Assembly (NCBI GenBank): GCA_037127315.1
Contig: JBBBDQ010001275.1
Location: 1,608,501-1,672,500, forward strand
Length of the DNA: 64,000 nt
Source of the DNA: Ascarosepion bandense
Lineage: Eukaryota > Mollusca > Cephalopoda > Sepiida > Sepiidae
Reading direction: 5' to 3'
Translations under genes and position numbers: made by a program
Notes under the pieces: model-generated
Seen by the model: only the letters and a program-made list of their open reading frames with translations
Database searches by the model: none
What the model was told of the DNA's origin: nothing
In this document: positions 31,584 through 43,345 of the stretch, in pieces
How positions within the stretch are numbered: the first letter of the stretch is position 1
How the letters are laid out: each line of letters starts with the position of its first letter

Positions 31584-31868
31584 AGTACATAAATTATATA
31601 AAAATTGTCCAAATGTTTTTGTTCATTTGAGTGCTTTCAGCTATGCTTTTAGCCATTATCAAAGATGAATTTTATTTTACATATAACTGGATATGCGTAG
31701 TGTTTATATATGTGTAGAGTTGTGTACGTTTTTGATTTTAAACATAGTACGTATATTGTTGCTGTTTACATATATATGAATATATATATTAATCCTTGAT
31801 GATGGCTAAATGTATAGCCAAAAGCATTTGAAAAAAAAAAAAATTGGACAATTTTCACATTTATGTAC
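31584..31868. repeat. Hairpin element with TA core and hammerhead-like motifs in both arms
   Basis: The left arm (31584-31670) and right arm (31790-31868) are imperfect inverted repeats around a TA-rich centre; the outer ends read AGTACATAAA and TTATGTAC. The left arm (minus strand) has UUUGAUAA, UGGCU/AGCU pairing and GAAA-GCACU. The right arm (plus strand, 31794-31824) has CUUGAUGA, GGCU/AGCC pairing and AAAA-GCAUU. Together they suggest an ancestral CUUGAUGA...GAAA core. Confidence 0.65.
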
Positions 31869-31869
31869 A

Positions 31870-32040
31870 GAAAAGAAACGAGTATAAGATTACATAAAAA
31901 AACTTAACCATAACACCTTGTCTGTCATCTTTAATAAAACCTGCATAAAAGAAAGATTGCTACCCAAATACACAATAAATAAATATATATATCTATATAT
32001 ATATAAAAAGATGTGTGCAAATATTTATAAAACTGCATAC

Positions 32041-32077
<37 letters not shown>

Positions 32078-33200
32078 ATGAATGCATACACACAAAAAAA
32101 ATTATACGCTTGTGTATGTACATGCTTATATCTATACAAATACAAATTTTTATTTATAGGCACAAATGACAAAGAAAAATGGGGTTATCAAGCAAGTGGA
32201 ACTATTTTTATGTCTTGTATTTTTTCCTTCTGAATAAAAAGCTATTTCTCAAGATTTTTTTATTAGCAGATAGCAGGATTACAACGCATTGTTTTTTTTT
32301 AAGCTTAAGTACAACAAGAAAAATCATAGTTTTAAAATATGAATTACCTACTTATAAACTACATATGCTCATCTCTTTAAAAATATGAAATATATTTCAC
32401 AATATAATATTTGTGTACATAAGATATCTCAAAATGCACTTATCATAATTGTATATACAAAACAGTCTTAAAATACAATTATGAATATTATTTAGTAGTC
32501 ACAAGTCTTAAAATCAAGAAAGGTTCTTCTTTATGTAAAAACTTTTAGCTCAAGGCCAGTCATGGAGCACTTTGAAACAAAAAGTTGTTCAGTCCAAGGA
32601 CAATTGTAGGTGCTCTTTCTTAAACAAAAGTTTATTTAATTTTTTCCTAACCCAGCTTGTAATTGAAATATCTGATTTAAATTTCTGACTTGAATAGAAG
32701 CAGTCATTTATTGTTGTCAATCTCCCCCACCTCATCAGACTCTGAGGAGCTATGGGAGACAACTCTGCATAAGCAATGCTGTCAAGACAAACAATTGCAA
32801 ATTTTTTTTTTTTTTTTGACAAAGGATGAGTAGCTGCTATGGCACATGTTCAGAGTTCTTAATTAGATTTCAACTTTGAAATTGATAAATTGGTTTGTTC
32901 AATATTCTAAATATATAAAGAGATATCAGAAAAGAGCAATTGGAGAACTGTGTTTTTAAGATCACTGTGGGAATAATAGCACAGCAAATTTATTTTGAAT
33001 TATAAAGCCTACAAGATTAAATCTGTGGTTTATGAATTTGATAACAGTGATTGTGAGTTCAATCCCTAGATCAGGTAGTATAGACAAAAATTCAGTGGAA
33101 ATAAGGCAAACAATAATTAATAAGAGCTACAAAAAATAAATAGAAAAAAAAAAAGACCAGATAAAATACCTGGGATTTTATATATATTTTTACTACAGTG
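31870..33200. other. AT-rich stretch, no gene seen
   Basis: Contains TA tracts near 31985-32005 and 32047-32072 and homopolymer runs. Several frames of 60-83 codons are products of low-complexity DNA. Confidence 0.45.
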
Positions 33201-33204
33201 TTTT

Positions 33205-33480
33205 TTCCATATAAGGTCCGAGAACTAATTAAGGTAGAGGGTTGCTGAACAATAGTCACAATTTATACAGCTATGTGGACAATAATTGTTAACCCTAAAC
33301 TTGAACAGGTTAAGATTGTAGAGATCAAAGAAGCAATCTCTTGGGAGTGGAACATGAGAAGAAATTGCTTGAGTAGAATACAAAGGGAATATGCATGGCA
33401 TAGAGGGGTTCTTAGCCGTGAAGAACACCCTCCTTGAAAAATATTGCTAAAGCAGCATGAGGCTTGCAATGTCTTATCTG
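33205..33480 (-). pseudogene. C-terminal end of a second CR1-like LINE family
   Basis: The minus strand encodes HVPLPRDCFFDLYNLNLFKF and RVNNY, the LINE C-terminal pattern (R-WN-LP-CF, YNL, FK-RVN). The plus-strand TAATTAAGGTAGAGGGTTGC and CTAAACTTGAACAGGTTAAG link it to 12640-13065 and 44940-45040. Confidence 0.6.
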
Positions 33481-33904
33481 TTAGAAAAGCAGTTGTAAGG
33501 TGGAAAATAATTTGTCACCTTACAAGGACATAGAGATGCTTCTAGACTATAGAGAGTGGAAAATGAAGACGGGGAGACTCCTGCTCATATACAGCATTAG
33601 TAAGCAGAATATAAACAAAATAATACAATACTCAAATGGCTAGAAATTTTGTTTTCAATAGATTTATTCTTAACAAGTTCTATTTGTCTGGTAATGGAGA
33701 CAGCTTCACCTATTTTTGTTCATATATAAAAAAAAACAAACACACACACACACCTCAAGTAACAGTGGTTTCACACATTTGCTGTGAAACTACTGCAATT
33801 CTCAGAAGACAGAATCTTTCAATTGAAAGTAAAATGGAAAACGGTTGTGTAGCGAAATGGTTCATATTTAGTTGAATAAATATTTAATGGCATAATTTTG
33901 TTTT

Positions 33905-36900
33905 AGGTTTTAATTTCCCTTAAAGATCAGCATGAACTTTCCAAACAATCTAAATTGATTAACATGGGAAACTTAAATGCCAAAGTAGGCAAGAAGAGAG
34001 ATTGTGAAATAGTAGATAAATTTGGACTAGGAGCACCTAATAAATGCCATGGAAAGTGAGTTCAGTGGTACACCGGAAATAATCAGGTAGTATCCAATAC
34101 TTGGTTTCAAGAACCAAGATATATGTAGGTATGGAAAAGTCCAGGAAGAGAAATGTAAAACCAAACGGAGTATAAATAAAATATCCAGAAGTACGGTCTT
34201 ACACTGCAAGTGCCAACTGTGGGAGCAACCAGCTTCCAGCAATATCCAAAATTAGAGTAAAACTATGGAAATTAAGGTGGACCAAGGTAGAACACAAATT
34301 GCAATGTGACAGTCTTTTGATTAACCAAAATGTCAAGGAGAAATATATGGACAATGATGAGAGTAGATAGAATGAAGAAAATGAGAATAGAAACTCAAAC
34401 TGGGATACATTAAGAGAAGCTTTAGTAGCATCAGCAGTCAAGATTCCCCCCACCCTCAAGAAAAAGAGACAAAAGAATGGAAGACATGAAATTCTTGACA
34501 TTATGAAAAGGAGACAGAAAAAAAATGCCATGTATGCCACAAAATATAGGGTTCAGCAGGAAGAAATTAAAAACAAATTCAGGTAGGCTAAAAAGGAATG
34601 GCTCAATGAAAAAAATGTGCAGTAATAGAAAGAATGAATATCACAGATAAATCAGATATGCATAAAAAAAGAAAACAGGCCTAAATACATGCACAGCAGC
34701 AGGATGCATAATATTAAGACTGGATACTGATATGAGATAAAGAAGAAATACTTCAGGAGGTGGAACAAAAATACATCACAGAATTCTTCCACAAAGAAAG
34801 AGTACAATCCAAAATACACAGAATCAACTTGAAATACTGAAATCTGAACTAGAATCAGCACTAGCCAAATTGAACAAAAAACAAAGCAGCAGAACCCATG
34901 GCTTCTACCAACCAGATACTTATTAGTAAGATCAGCAGGTTCATTTCACCAACCCCACTACATGTCTAAGACCACAAGGGACCGGGTTATTATCAGGGCA
35001 ATTTTGCCAAACAAAATAGTTCCCATTGTTTATCATTTCTTAAAGAAAGAAAAAAAAAATTACGTAGTCAAGATAGAAGCAAAAGATAATATAACAATGG
35101 TGCATTAAGTACACTAAAAGACAGGTTCTCTGATTCTAGTATCAAAGAATTTGTTCTCTATACTAAAAGAGACAAGTTTTTTTAAGGGTCTTTCAGACAC
35201 AAACTTTTGAAACAATCAGTACATTCAATACTAATGCAATAAGTCAAATTGCCTAGCCTACATGGTGCCAACAAGGTAAATGACATTAATTTTTTTTTAA
35301 ATTGTACACTTTAATTTCAATCAAGCATTTATCATAAACCATAATTTATACATTTAAGGTAAATAAGTTGAATACCCTAGAAATCATTTTAACATGCAAT
35401 TACGTTCGTGAATCAAAGAATAACTAGTTTAAATGTTAGAATTTGTAACTTTTAAGCATAAATGTTTTCTGTTGATTTTAAATATTAATCACATATTTTT
35501 AAATGTTCATCAGAAACTCTTTGCTTTGTGTTATCTGTTGTATCTATGTACATGTTGTTGTTTTCTTATAAATGTTTTACCTTTGTATCCTGATGTACAT
35601 TTTCAGTATGTACTTAAGCAAACTGTTTTAATTGTAGTTTTAACAGCTGCATATGTCTTTGATGGAATAAAATAACCTTCAACATAATTAGAGCATTTCG
35701 TCAGTTCTCTCACACATTCAAATAGAGCAACAGTGATAAATCATAAAAAGAGATGCGGACAACTTTATGATTTTGGTATTAACATGATTACAGACATAAG
35801 AAATGAAATATACAAGTGCAGCACTATGCCGGATGGCCTAAGTAGATCCATATTCATAGCACTGTCTAAAAAGCCAGGTGCAAATGAACATTAACTACAT
35901 TGGACAATCAAATCAACCTAATGAGCCATGTAACAAAACTCACCATCCAAATCTTGATGAATAGAGTATGTAGCAGAATCAGAGTGGAAATCTGTCAAAA
36001 ACAGTGTGCATTCATCAAAGACATTGGAACAAAGAATGCAATATTTATGCTCAGAATGATATCAGAAAAAGCATTACAAATGTAAAAGAATTTATACCTA
36101 AGTTTTATAGATTATACAAAAGTGTTTGATAAAGTACATTAAGACAAGGATGTGTCATCTCACCAGATATTTTCAACCTGCAGAGAGAGAATTACAAGAC
36201 CTACCAAGATACATTCTTGATGGCTGCAATCTTAAGATGACAAAATATTGATAGCAGATATAGAATGGAAACTACACGAACTACAGAAGGTAATGAAAGA
36301 AACTGAGGAGAAAGAACTCAACTAAATCCATTGCAAGAAGACAGACAGCATGATTGTTAGGAAAAAGGAACAGGCCAATACGTATATTACAAATGTGAGA
36401 TACAAATATCAAACTAGACCAATAATTTAATCATCTAGGAAGAATATTAAAAACACAGAAAGTGCAATATGCAAATCTAAAAAAGAGTCCAAATGATGCC
36501 TTCCAAAAAGCTGTGCAAAGTCTAAGAAACAAAAAAAAATATCGCTAGAAATAAAGAATAAAGTAATGAAATGTTATGTAATATCAGTCATCCTATATGT
36601 CAATGAGTGCTGGAGAAACTTGAAGCAATAGAAGTATGGTTCTACAAAATGATGCTGAAAATAACATGGACCAAACATGTGAACAACAGCTAAGTTTTAG
36701 AGATAATGGTAACAGGAAGATACAATTGAAATTTCTGGAGCAAGTAATGATGAAAAAGGGATTTGTAAATTTGATACTCACAGAATAAATTGATAACAAG
36801 AAGGATCAAGGAAAGTGACACACAACCAACCTGTGGAACATGAGTGAATGGATGGCAGAACAGGGTTTGGGAGAGATGGCACGAGCTTTTAAGAACTGCA

Positions 36901-36935
36901 AAAAACAAGAAATCCATGGCACATAGAAAAAGAAG
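33905..36935 (+). pseudogene. Decayed RTE LINE with endonuclease and reverse transcriptase remains
   Basis: In order on the plus strand: endonuclease-like NMGNLNAKVGKKRD (about 33963), NNQVVSNTWFQEP (34080-34115), then the region before RT, LAKLNKKQSSRTHG (34863), a gap at about 34905-35740, EIYKCSTMPDGLSRSIFIAL (35807-35866), INLMSHVTKLTIQILMNRV (35915), FIKDIGTKNAIFMLRMISE (36012), and C-terminal traces to GTWHIEKEA-like 3' sequence near 36925. The YADD region is lost and stops are frequent. It shows the endonuclease half that the copy at 2234 lacks. Confidence 0.75.
34905..35740. other. Unidentified insert in the RTE relic
   Basis: LINE protein similarity stops near 34905 and resumes near 35745 at the next part of the RT. 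About 830 bp between have no match to RTE. The stretch has AT-rich sequence and an 80-codon frame (35433-35675) with no family features. Ends and target duplication are not clear. Confidence 0.4.
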
Positions 36936-36954
36936 CTGCAACATTCTGAAGACG

Positions 36955-37243
36955 GAATCTTTGGTTGGTTGATAAGAGGTTTTCCCTGTAGAGGCTGTGA
37001 TCAACTGCAAAAACAATAAGATTTATGCCACATCACAAGGAGACATTACCAAAGATGTCAAAACCTATTTCAAATGATAGAAACCAACTGGTATCATGGT
37101 TTGGGCTGACACGGTCTCTGATAGTTCAAAATTACCCTTGGTTTTCATAGGAGTGAAAATGAATATAATAGCTTACCAGCAAATGTCTGAGAGATGTTTT
37201 GCTCTGGTTGTCAGCCACATCTAAACTTATTTATAAATGGAAC

Positions 37244-37276
<33 letters not shown>

Positions 37277-38015
37277 CCGTTACCTATAGACTCCAAAACG
37301 GCTGAACTGATTTTCTTGAAAATTTACACAGTTGTACTATGAGTGCCTGCGAGTGTTCTTAGTCAGGTTTTGTGTCAAGGTACCCCCGATAAATATCGAA
37401 AATAAAAATAAAAAATCGGGTTATAGAAGGAGTGGACTGATTTTAATCAAATTTGATACACTCATAGACAAAGACATAAGAAACGATATTCAGAAGTTCC
37501 ATGGTTGCAGTTCTTACAATAGTGCAGAAAATTAATAATATATATGTGTGTATGTGTGTGTATATATATAAAAGGCAAGATGTTTGTGCATGTATCTGTT
37601 TGTCTGTATGTCCTTTATACAAATCCACAATTTTTATCCGATTCTCACCAAACTTCACACAAATATTCTTTAGGCTGAGTCTGAGCTCCAAGACCATGGA
37701 TTAGTTTTAAAGCTTTCATTACACCCGAGCAACGTTGGGCTATACTGCTAGTTTGTATATAACTATGTCTTCATTCAAAATAGAGCTCCTGTGCACACAG
37801 ACAATCTGACACAGAACTGATACAAGAAACATTTTTATGGATTTTTTTGCAAGACAATTTGGCCTCCATCAAGTCCTGACATTAATCCTACGTATTTTGT
37901 GATATAACATATATTAGAGAGTGATGTTTTTTGTGTCTCATACACCAGCGTTTCAGACTAGAAAGAAATTCATGATGTGGTATAATTTGAGTGAAGAAGT
38001 CATGCATTTCAGTTA
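36955..38015 (+). pseudogene. Mariner/Tc1-superfamily transposase relic split by a Helitron
   Basis: The left part (36955-37219) gives FPVEAVINCKNNKIYATSQ and, after a break, IMVWADTVSDSSKLPLVFIG. The right part (37752-38015) gives QNRAPVHTDNLTQ, then WPPSSPDINPTYFVI and a C-terminal tail. These are the VWA/G-, QD-AP-H and WPP-SPDLNP blocks around the three catalytic acidic residues. The second aspartate reads N (QN-APVH), and stops intervene. The Helitron at 37220-37751 separates the first and second blocks. Confidence 0.7.
37220..37751 (+). mobile_element. Non-autonomous Helitron, copy 3
   Basis: Starts TCTAAACTTATTTATAAATG after A and ends TATACTGCTAG before T. The 3' hairpin-like CCCGAGCAACGTTGGG lies about 10 bp before the end. 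It includes a (GT)n run at 37242-37273 and a TA/GT tract near 37540-37570. It carries no Rep/helicase coding. Confidence 0.85.
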
Positions 38016-38129
38016 AAAGTGACAACTTTGTATTTTAAATTTATATAAAATACCAATAAATATAACAATCAGCTTGTAAACTTTCATTAACCAAAACCGA
38101 GAACTTTATTTTATGATAAAATGAAATAT

Positions 38130-38600
38130 TGTTATATATCGCCGTACGACGACAAAACAACAAACACGCATATATAAAAATATAAGGTTATATTTTTATT
38201 AATAACGACGAACCGTGTGGAATAGAGAACGGAAGGGTGAGAGGCACATAGAATAGGTTGACGGGAGTGTATTCTTGCCGTGGTTTTTCTCTGCTTCCAC
38301 TGGCCGTTCTCTGCTGGCGAATCCGTGTGTCGAGGTCTTTTTATAGTCTCTAGAACCGGGACTTTCCTTCCGGTTTTGCCTCGCCCACGCAACGCCCACG
38401 CAATTCTAAGAGACACCTGATCTGTTTGCCTCTGTAGCCATTTCCGCCGCTGTCGGAAATAAGGTCAAATGACATCCACTCCGGCCTCGACAGGATGTAT
38501 TTCACAAACACCTGTCTTGTCGCTTTGCCGCCCCCTTCACCGACGGGAAACACCATCACTTGCATCACTTCCTCGGGTGGGGCCAGATTGTTATATTACA
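38130..38600 (-). mobile_element. Candidate solo LTR
   Basis: A 471-bp GC-rich block with LTR-like ends: on the minus strand TGTAATATAACAATCTGGCC at the 5' end and GGCGATATATAACA at the 3' end (TG...CA), flanked by ATAT on both sides (38126-38129 and 38601-38604). On the same strand a TATAAAAAG box (about 38338-38346) and AATAAAAATATAACC (about 38186-38200) fall where promoter and polyadenylation signals lie in an LTR. There is no adjacent pol. ATAT is a palindrome in AT-rich DNA, so the duplication is weak evidence alone. Minus-strand frames of 66-94 codons here are not considered genes. Confidence 0.65.
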
Positions 38601-38726
38601 ATATAAGAGAATAGCAACTCGTGAAGACAGGATAATCTATAAGATTTCATCTAATTAACATAAAATATCAATTAGATAAAAATAGAAAGCTCAATGGATA
38701 TTATCCAGAGCAAATATATTGAGAAG

Positions 38727-38795
38727 AAAACTCAACACATAATTAAACAGTTATAAATCCAGAATTTATAACCATTTAATCATGTGTTGAGTTTT
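38727..38795. repeat. Short inverted repeat (hairpin)
   Basis: Arms of 32 bp (starting AAAACTCAACACATAATTAA, and its counterpart ending CATGTGTTGAGTTTT) are complementary at about 29 positions around a 5-bp loop. A CT run follows. Possibly a tiny foldback element. Confidence 0.8.
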
Positions 38796-38799
38796 TTCT

Positions 38800-39189
38800 C
38801 TCTCTCTTCCTCTATATAAAATAAACGGCTTGGAGGCAAACCCCAAAGAATCCTCATTGATGAGATGGGTGTTAAATATACCCATCAAAAGGCCAACTGA
38901 TTTAGGAAAATCAAAATTTTTTTTTTATATGTAATATGTATAAATTTTTGCTGCAGCCAGTTAATATATCTTCATATTTGAGAATTTCAATCAAAACAGA
39001 AATATCTAATGATTGATAAAGTTGTTAAGGTTTTGTTCCTTAAACAGCAAATAGACCAAGATTTTTTGATCAGGTCTACTCCCAACATATTCTTTAATCC
39101 AAATAATCTGTATTCTGAAGGGTCTTTTTTGACAGTCAATGTTTCCTATCAAATGGTTCTTCTTTCTGTAAATTAATGGCAAAAAAGAA

Positions 39190-39226
<37 letters not shown>

Positions 39227-39980
39227 TATTTCAATTTTACAGTAAATATTTTGTTATGTAATCAATTGTTTTGGATTGGCTTATTTTATTGTTTATTTTA
39301 AAATATTTAAAAATGAAAACAATGCAGTTTCCCTAAAATTAATTCTGTGCAGATTTAAAGTCTAAAAATAATCTGACATAAGAATGACTTCTATTTTAAG
39401 AAGTTATAAACAGAAGAATCAAATTGAACGTTAGGCTTTTTACGCCATGTCAGATTTTATCAGGTAAGTCAACGTTTTCACAATATTAAGCAAATGGTGG
39501 AAACAACATTGGAAATTATGAAAATGTTGAACCAAGATCAGGAAACAAAAGAGAAACTGATAATATTCACAAAAACAAGAAAGAAAAAAGCTCACTTTAA
39601 GAATGTCATAAAAATAAATTTGAGAAAAATTAAAAATGTAATAAGCAAGAAAATTGATTTCTCAACATCAATATATTTTTAAAAAATTTGTATTTGAAAT
39701 GAAAAAAAAGAAAAGAAAAGAGAGAGAGAGAGAAAGATACACAATTTTAAACTACTATAAACATCACAAAAAGAAATGTGAAACTCCATTAAAAATTGTA
39801 GAATAAAGAGATTTTCACCAAGATCCCTGACATGATCTTGCTGGGACAAAAATCTGCACAGATTTTGGGAATCTCTGTCGACAATGCTCTTCGTCCGAGA
39901 TGCAGGGTTAGGGTCAAGATAAGAGTAAGGATGCAAGAACATTGCATCCTATGACCTCAAATAAGCATTATTCTTTCTAT
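38800..39980. other. No gene seen
   Basis: A TA tract at 39197-39224, a GA tract near 39719-39734 and a 62-codon lysine-rich frame at 39494-39682 without family features. Confidence 0.4.
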
Positions 39981-39989
39981 GAGTTTCTG

Positions 39990-41035
39990 AGCTGATGCAA
40001 AGCCAGTTTTTCACAAGCTGACACGAGTTTCATTTGCAATTCATGATGACCTGGTCAAAGGTTACAAAGAAAGCATCACTAAAGGAGTCTAGAAACAAGT
40101 CATGATCAACGAATACAGAATGCCAGAGGTACCAATTTGCAAGGTTCATAGTACAGGCACCTCAAAGCCTAATTTGCAAATCTGTGGTGACTACTCAGTT
40201 GGCATTAACAATCAACTTGAAGAACATCATCATCTAATACTGCTCCCAGAGGAACTACTGCAGAAGGTGGATATGGTTACACAAAGATTGACCTTGCAGA
40301 TGTTTGTAACCAGATCAAGATAACACCAGAGAGTTAACAGACTATCCCCCAGTACTCAATGTAGACTACTTCTGCAGCAACATTTCACATTTGGAATCAA
40401 GTCAGTACCTAGTTACTTCCAAGAGATCGTGGATAATCTGACCAGTGATCTTTCAAGAGGATATGCTAGTTAACAGGCAAGATACCAATGACAACTTGAA
40501 GTGTTTGATCTCTCAATTGAATGACAAGGGACTCAGATGTCACTGTGAAAAATACCTGTTCACAGACCCCAGTGTAGAATATCTTGGCCACAACTTATGA
40601 AGATATGCAGACATGAAGATGCCACCTCCTAAGGACATCTCAAGATGAAAGTCTTTCTTAGGTTCAGTTCAATTTCATCCCAAACTTAATCCCTAAGGCC
40701 AAGCCATTTTACTGAAGTAGGCACCTCCCCAGAAGTGGGAAGATAAAGAACAAACAGCATTTGACCAATTGAAAAATGTATTATTTTCAAATCAAGTCCT
40801 TATACATTTTGACCCAAACAAGTCTCTCAGACTGGCTTGTAAAGCATCCAAAATTGGAATTAGTGCAGTCCTGTTTCATTGCTATTCTGGATGAAAGTGA
40901 TGGAAGTGAGAACCAATTGCAAACATGCCAAAGACTCTCACATCCGCAGAAAGAAACTACAATCAAATCCACAAGGAAACTCCAGCCATTATCAATCTGT
41001 CCTGTTAGCATCAATTTTTCTTCATAAACTAAAAC
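39990..41035 (+). pseudogene. Ty3/Gypsy pol relic: reverse transcriptase and RNase H
   Basis: In order: KPVFHKLTRVSFAIHDDL (40000), MPEVPICKVHSTGTSKPNLQ and ICGDYSVGINNQLEEHHH (40120-40230), IDLADV-like (40287), NDKGLRCHCEKYLFTDPSVE and YLGH (40525-40598), MPPPKDISR and FLGSVQFHPK (40619-40683), then the RNase H start with TAFDQLKNVLFSNQVLIHFD (40757) and TLTSAERNYNQIHKE-like sequence (40930-40978). The segment that should hold the catalytic F/YLDD, around 40450-40490, is deleted or scrambled. Many stops. No LTR is adjacent. Confidence 0.8.
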
Positions 41036-41059
41036 TTTTAACTACCACTTCATGATGTT

Positions 41060-41185
41060 GAATGTAAGTCCTTTTTGGTTTCCATTTATTATAAACCTTC
41101 ATTGTGGTTCCCAAGTTCAGTCCATAGTATCCTAAAGCATTCTTCTGTATAACCACATTTCTCTTGCTTCAATCTCGTTAGATGC
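41060..41185 (-). pseudogene. RTE LINE fragment
   Basis: Plus-strand CCTAAAGCATTCTTCTGTAT and AACCACATTTCTCTTGCTTC parallel 48878-48920 of the RTE 3' end (GAAGCATCTTTCTGTAGAAC, CACATTTCAGTTGCTTC). Too short for more. Confidence 0.5.
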
Positions 41186-41189
41186 TACA

Positions 41190-41945
41190 AAACCAGAAAT
41201 GGAAATAACATTCTTAAATTACTTTGTCTGATTTAGATTTTCATGTGGATGTCATACATAGCATCCAACTTGTTCAAACTCATCTATATACAACAATTGA
41301 CTCAGATCAATGATGAAAAATGGGTTCAAGAAAAAGAAAGTCTTGGATCCTGAAGAATATGATTAAATCTAATAGATTGACATTAACATTAACAAAAATG
41401 AGAAGCTCACATGACTAGAAGAGAAAATGTTATCAAGATGTTAACTTTCTACACTATTAAAAGATTGGAAGAAAATTTGTTAGAAAGAGCTATAACATCT
41501 ACTCATAGATGTTAAGTCTGATATCCTGAAACCTATTTTCAAAACTTGGCAAGATCTTGTCATTTTACAGCCAAAATGGCCTGATGTAACTATAAGTTCT
41601 AGGCTTTTTTCCTCAGATTTCTTGCTTTTGAAACTCTTCAAGTTTCTTGCTTTCTATATAAGTTTGATCTTCAAAAATTTAAGTGCAATTTGAATTTTAT
41701 ATTTTCTTACATCTTAAATTTTGTTCTTTTATTGTTCTCACTCCTTAATGTTTTTCTTATATTTATTCACACTCAATAAACTGAAGTATGTTAGTGGCTG
41801 GGTTACTTTATTTGGGATGAAATGTTTAAAAATAAAACTTTACAGTAACACAAACTATTTGGGCAATGAAAGCTCAATGTTCCTGTAAAGAAGCAGCTAA
41901 TCTCACCATTGCCAAACTTTCAGTAGATTCTTATTATTATTGATA
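41190..41945 (+). pseudogene. LINE family N fragment, copy 1
   Basis: Shares landmarks with 46750-47690 and 51530-52530: GATGTCATACATAGCATCC (41251), a middle with CACATGACTAGAAGAGAAAA and TTATCAAGATGTTAACTTTC (41409), and a GGGCAATGAAAGCTCAATGT end (41861). These correspond to the C-terminal part of a non-LTR reverse transcriptase; all frames are broken. Confidence 0.55.
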
Positions 41946-41949
41946 TAAC

Positions 41950-43030
41950 TGAGCAGCAGACCCAGTGTATTTATCAGTGCAACTTGGTAATATCAGTTTG
42001 ACAACTCTCTCATTGTTTCACTTGTTTTAGAAAAACTGATCTTAACAGCAGATAATTAAAACCTTTCCAAGACATTAATTTAAAACAATAAAAAAAAAAA
42101 AAATTAAAGTTCACATGAAATATTATTGTTGTAGAGCAGCTGACACCACTCTAGCAATCTCAAAGATGGAATGGTCTGTGCTCCAAAATAGCTACATAAA
42201 TAAAAATTAATAGGAGTCAGAAATTCGTAGTGTCACTGAATTATTATCGGACTGTGCTCTCTACAACTAACAACTTCTCTCATTCTAATTATTGTTATCC
42301 TGTCTTATGTGTGTCTCTTGTTTATACTTAATAAACATTAGCACAGATATTGTGCTGTAGATATTTCAGCACACATCTGGTATCGTACTGCCACCTTGGC
42401 AATACAACAATTTCATTCTTTTTGGGAAGTGTTTAAATAATGTACAAGGACAGTTGATATACATGAATTATTCACTCATCTTTCAAAAAATCAGATATTT
42501 TAATGTTTGTCACTACCAGGCAGAATAGATTTAAAATGCTGGAGCAACTTGCTTAAATTATTCCAATGTTGATGATTCATAAATTGGGATTGCTAGTTAT
42601 TTACCAAAATCAAATTGTAATCACCTGAACAAACCATTTTTTAACACAAATACTAAGGATTCTTTAACATTTCTATTATCTAAAAAGTTCACAGAAAAAT
42701 ACTCTGATCTCTTGTTAAACAGATGCATCAGAAAGGCCTAAGAACAACTTGGATTAAAACATTATATAAACAAAAGCAATGGATTTTACTGATAAACATC
42801 ATCATTATGGTTTAACTTGATATCTGATCAGCTGAGAGGGTTTTCTGCATTTTTTTGTTAACTCATGGGTGGTTAATGAGTGATAAAAAGAGATGACAAC
42901 TACAATGACGACTGGAATGGATTCAGTTGCCAGAAAAATGTAACAGTCTTACAAAATTACTTTTACTTTTCTCTTTCTGTGTGATTCGTTTTAGTAAGTT
43001 AGTAATGCAGGGAGAGTCATCTAATACATT
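41950..43030. other. No gene seen
   Basis: AT-rich sequence without recognised repeats or proteins. Confidence 0.4.
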
Positions 43031-43033
43031 GTG

Positions 43034-43345
43034 TTAGAATGTGCATTGTGGTGCAGTGGATATCTGCTCAAATCAAGAAATCAGTGCGATGAGTTAAATT
43101 CCAATTGAATTTGTTGCATTCATTTATGTGCAAATAACCTTGAGATCGGTATTAATCCATCTCTTCTCCCTCCAGCTATGGGCTAAGTAACGAAATAGAT
43201 TGGGTTTCATAGTCTTGGTTGGCAATCGGTCTACTGCAAAAAGTAATGACAACCTACTGTGGGAAAATTTTCTGCCCAGTCTCTTGCAAGACATGATTGT
43301 CTAAAAATGTATCATGTATGGCACTTAACTGACTGACTGACCCCT
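43034..43345 (+). mobile_element. tRNA SINE family 1, plus strand
   Basis: Begins near GTGCATTGTGGTGCAGTGGA (A-box-like), passes GAGTTAAATTCC (degenerate B box), CCAGCTATGGGC, GGTTGGCAATCGGTCTACTG, GACAACCTACTGTGGG, and ends TATGGCACTTAACTGACTGA. The (ACTG)n end confirms the tail direction deduced from the minus-strand copies. Confidence 0.8.

Noticed and set aside
38132..38568. Overlapping minus-strand frames of 66-94 codons
   Set aside because: They lie in the candidate LTR, overlap one another in different frames and carry no motif.
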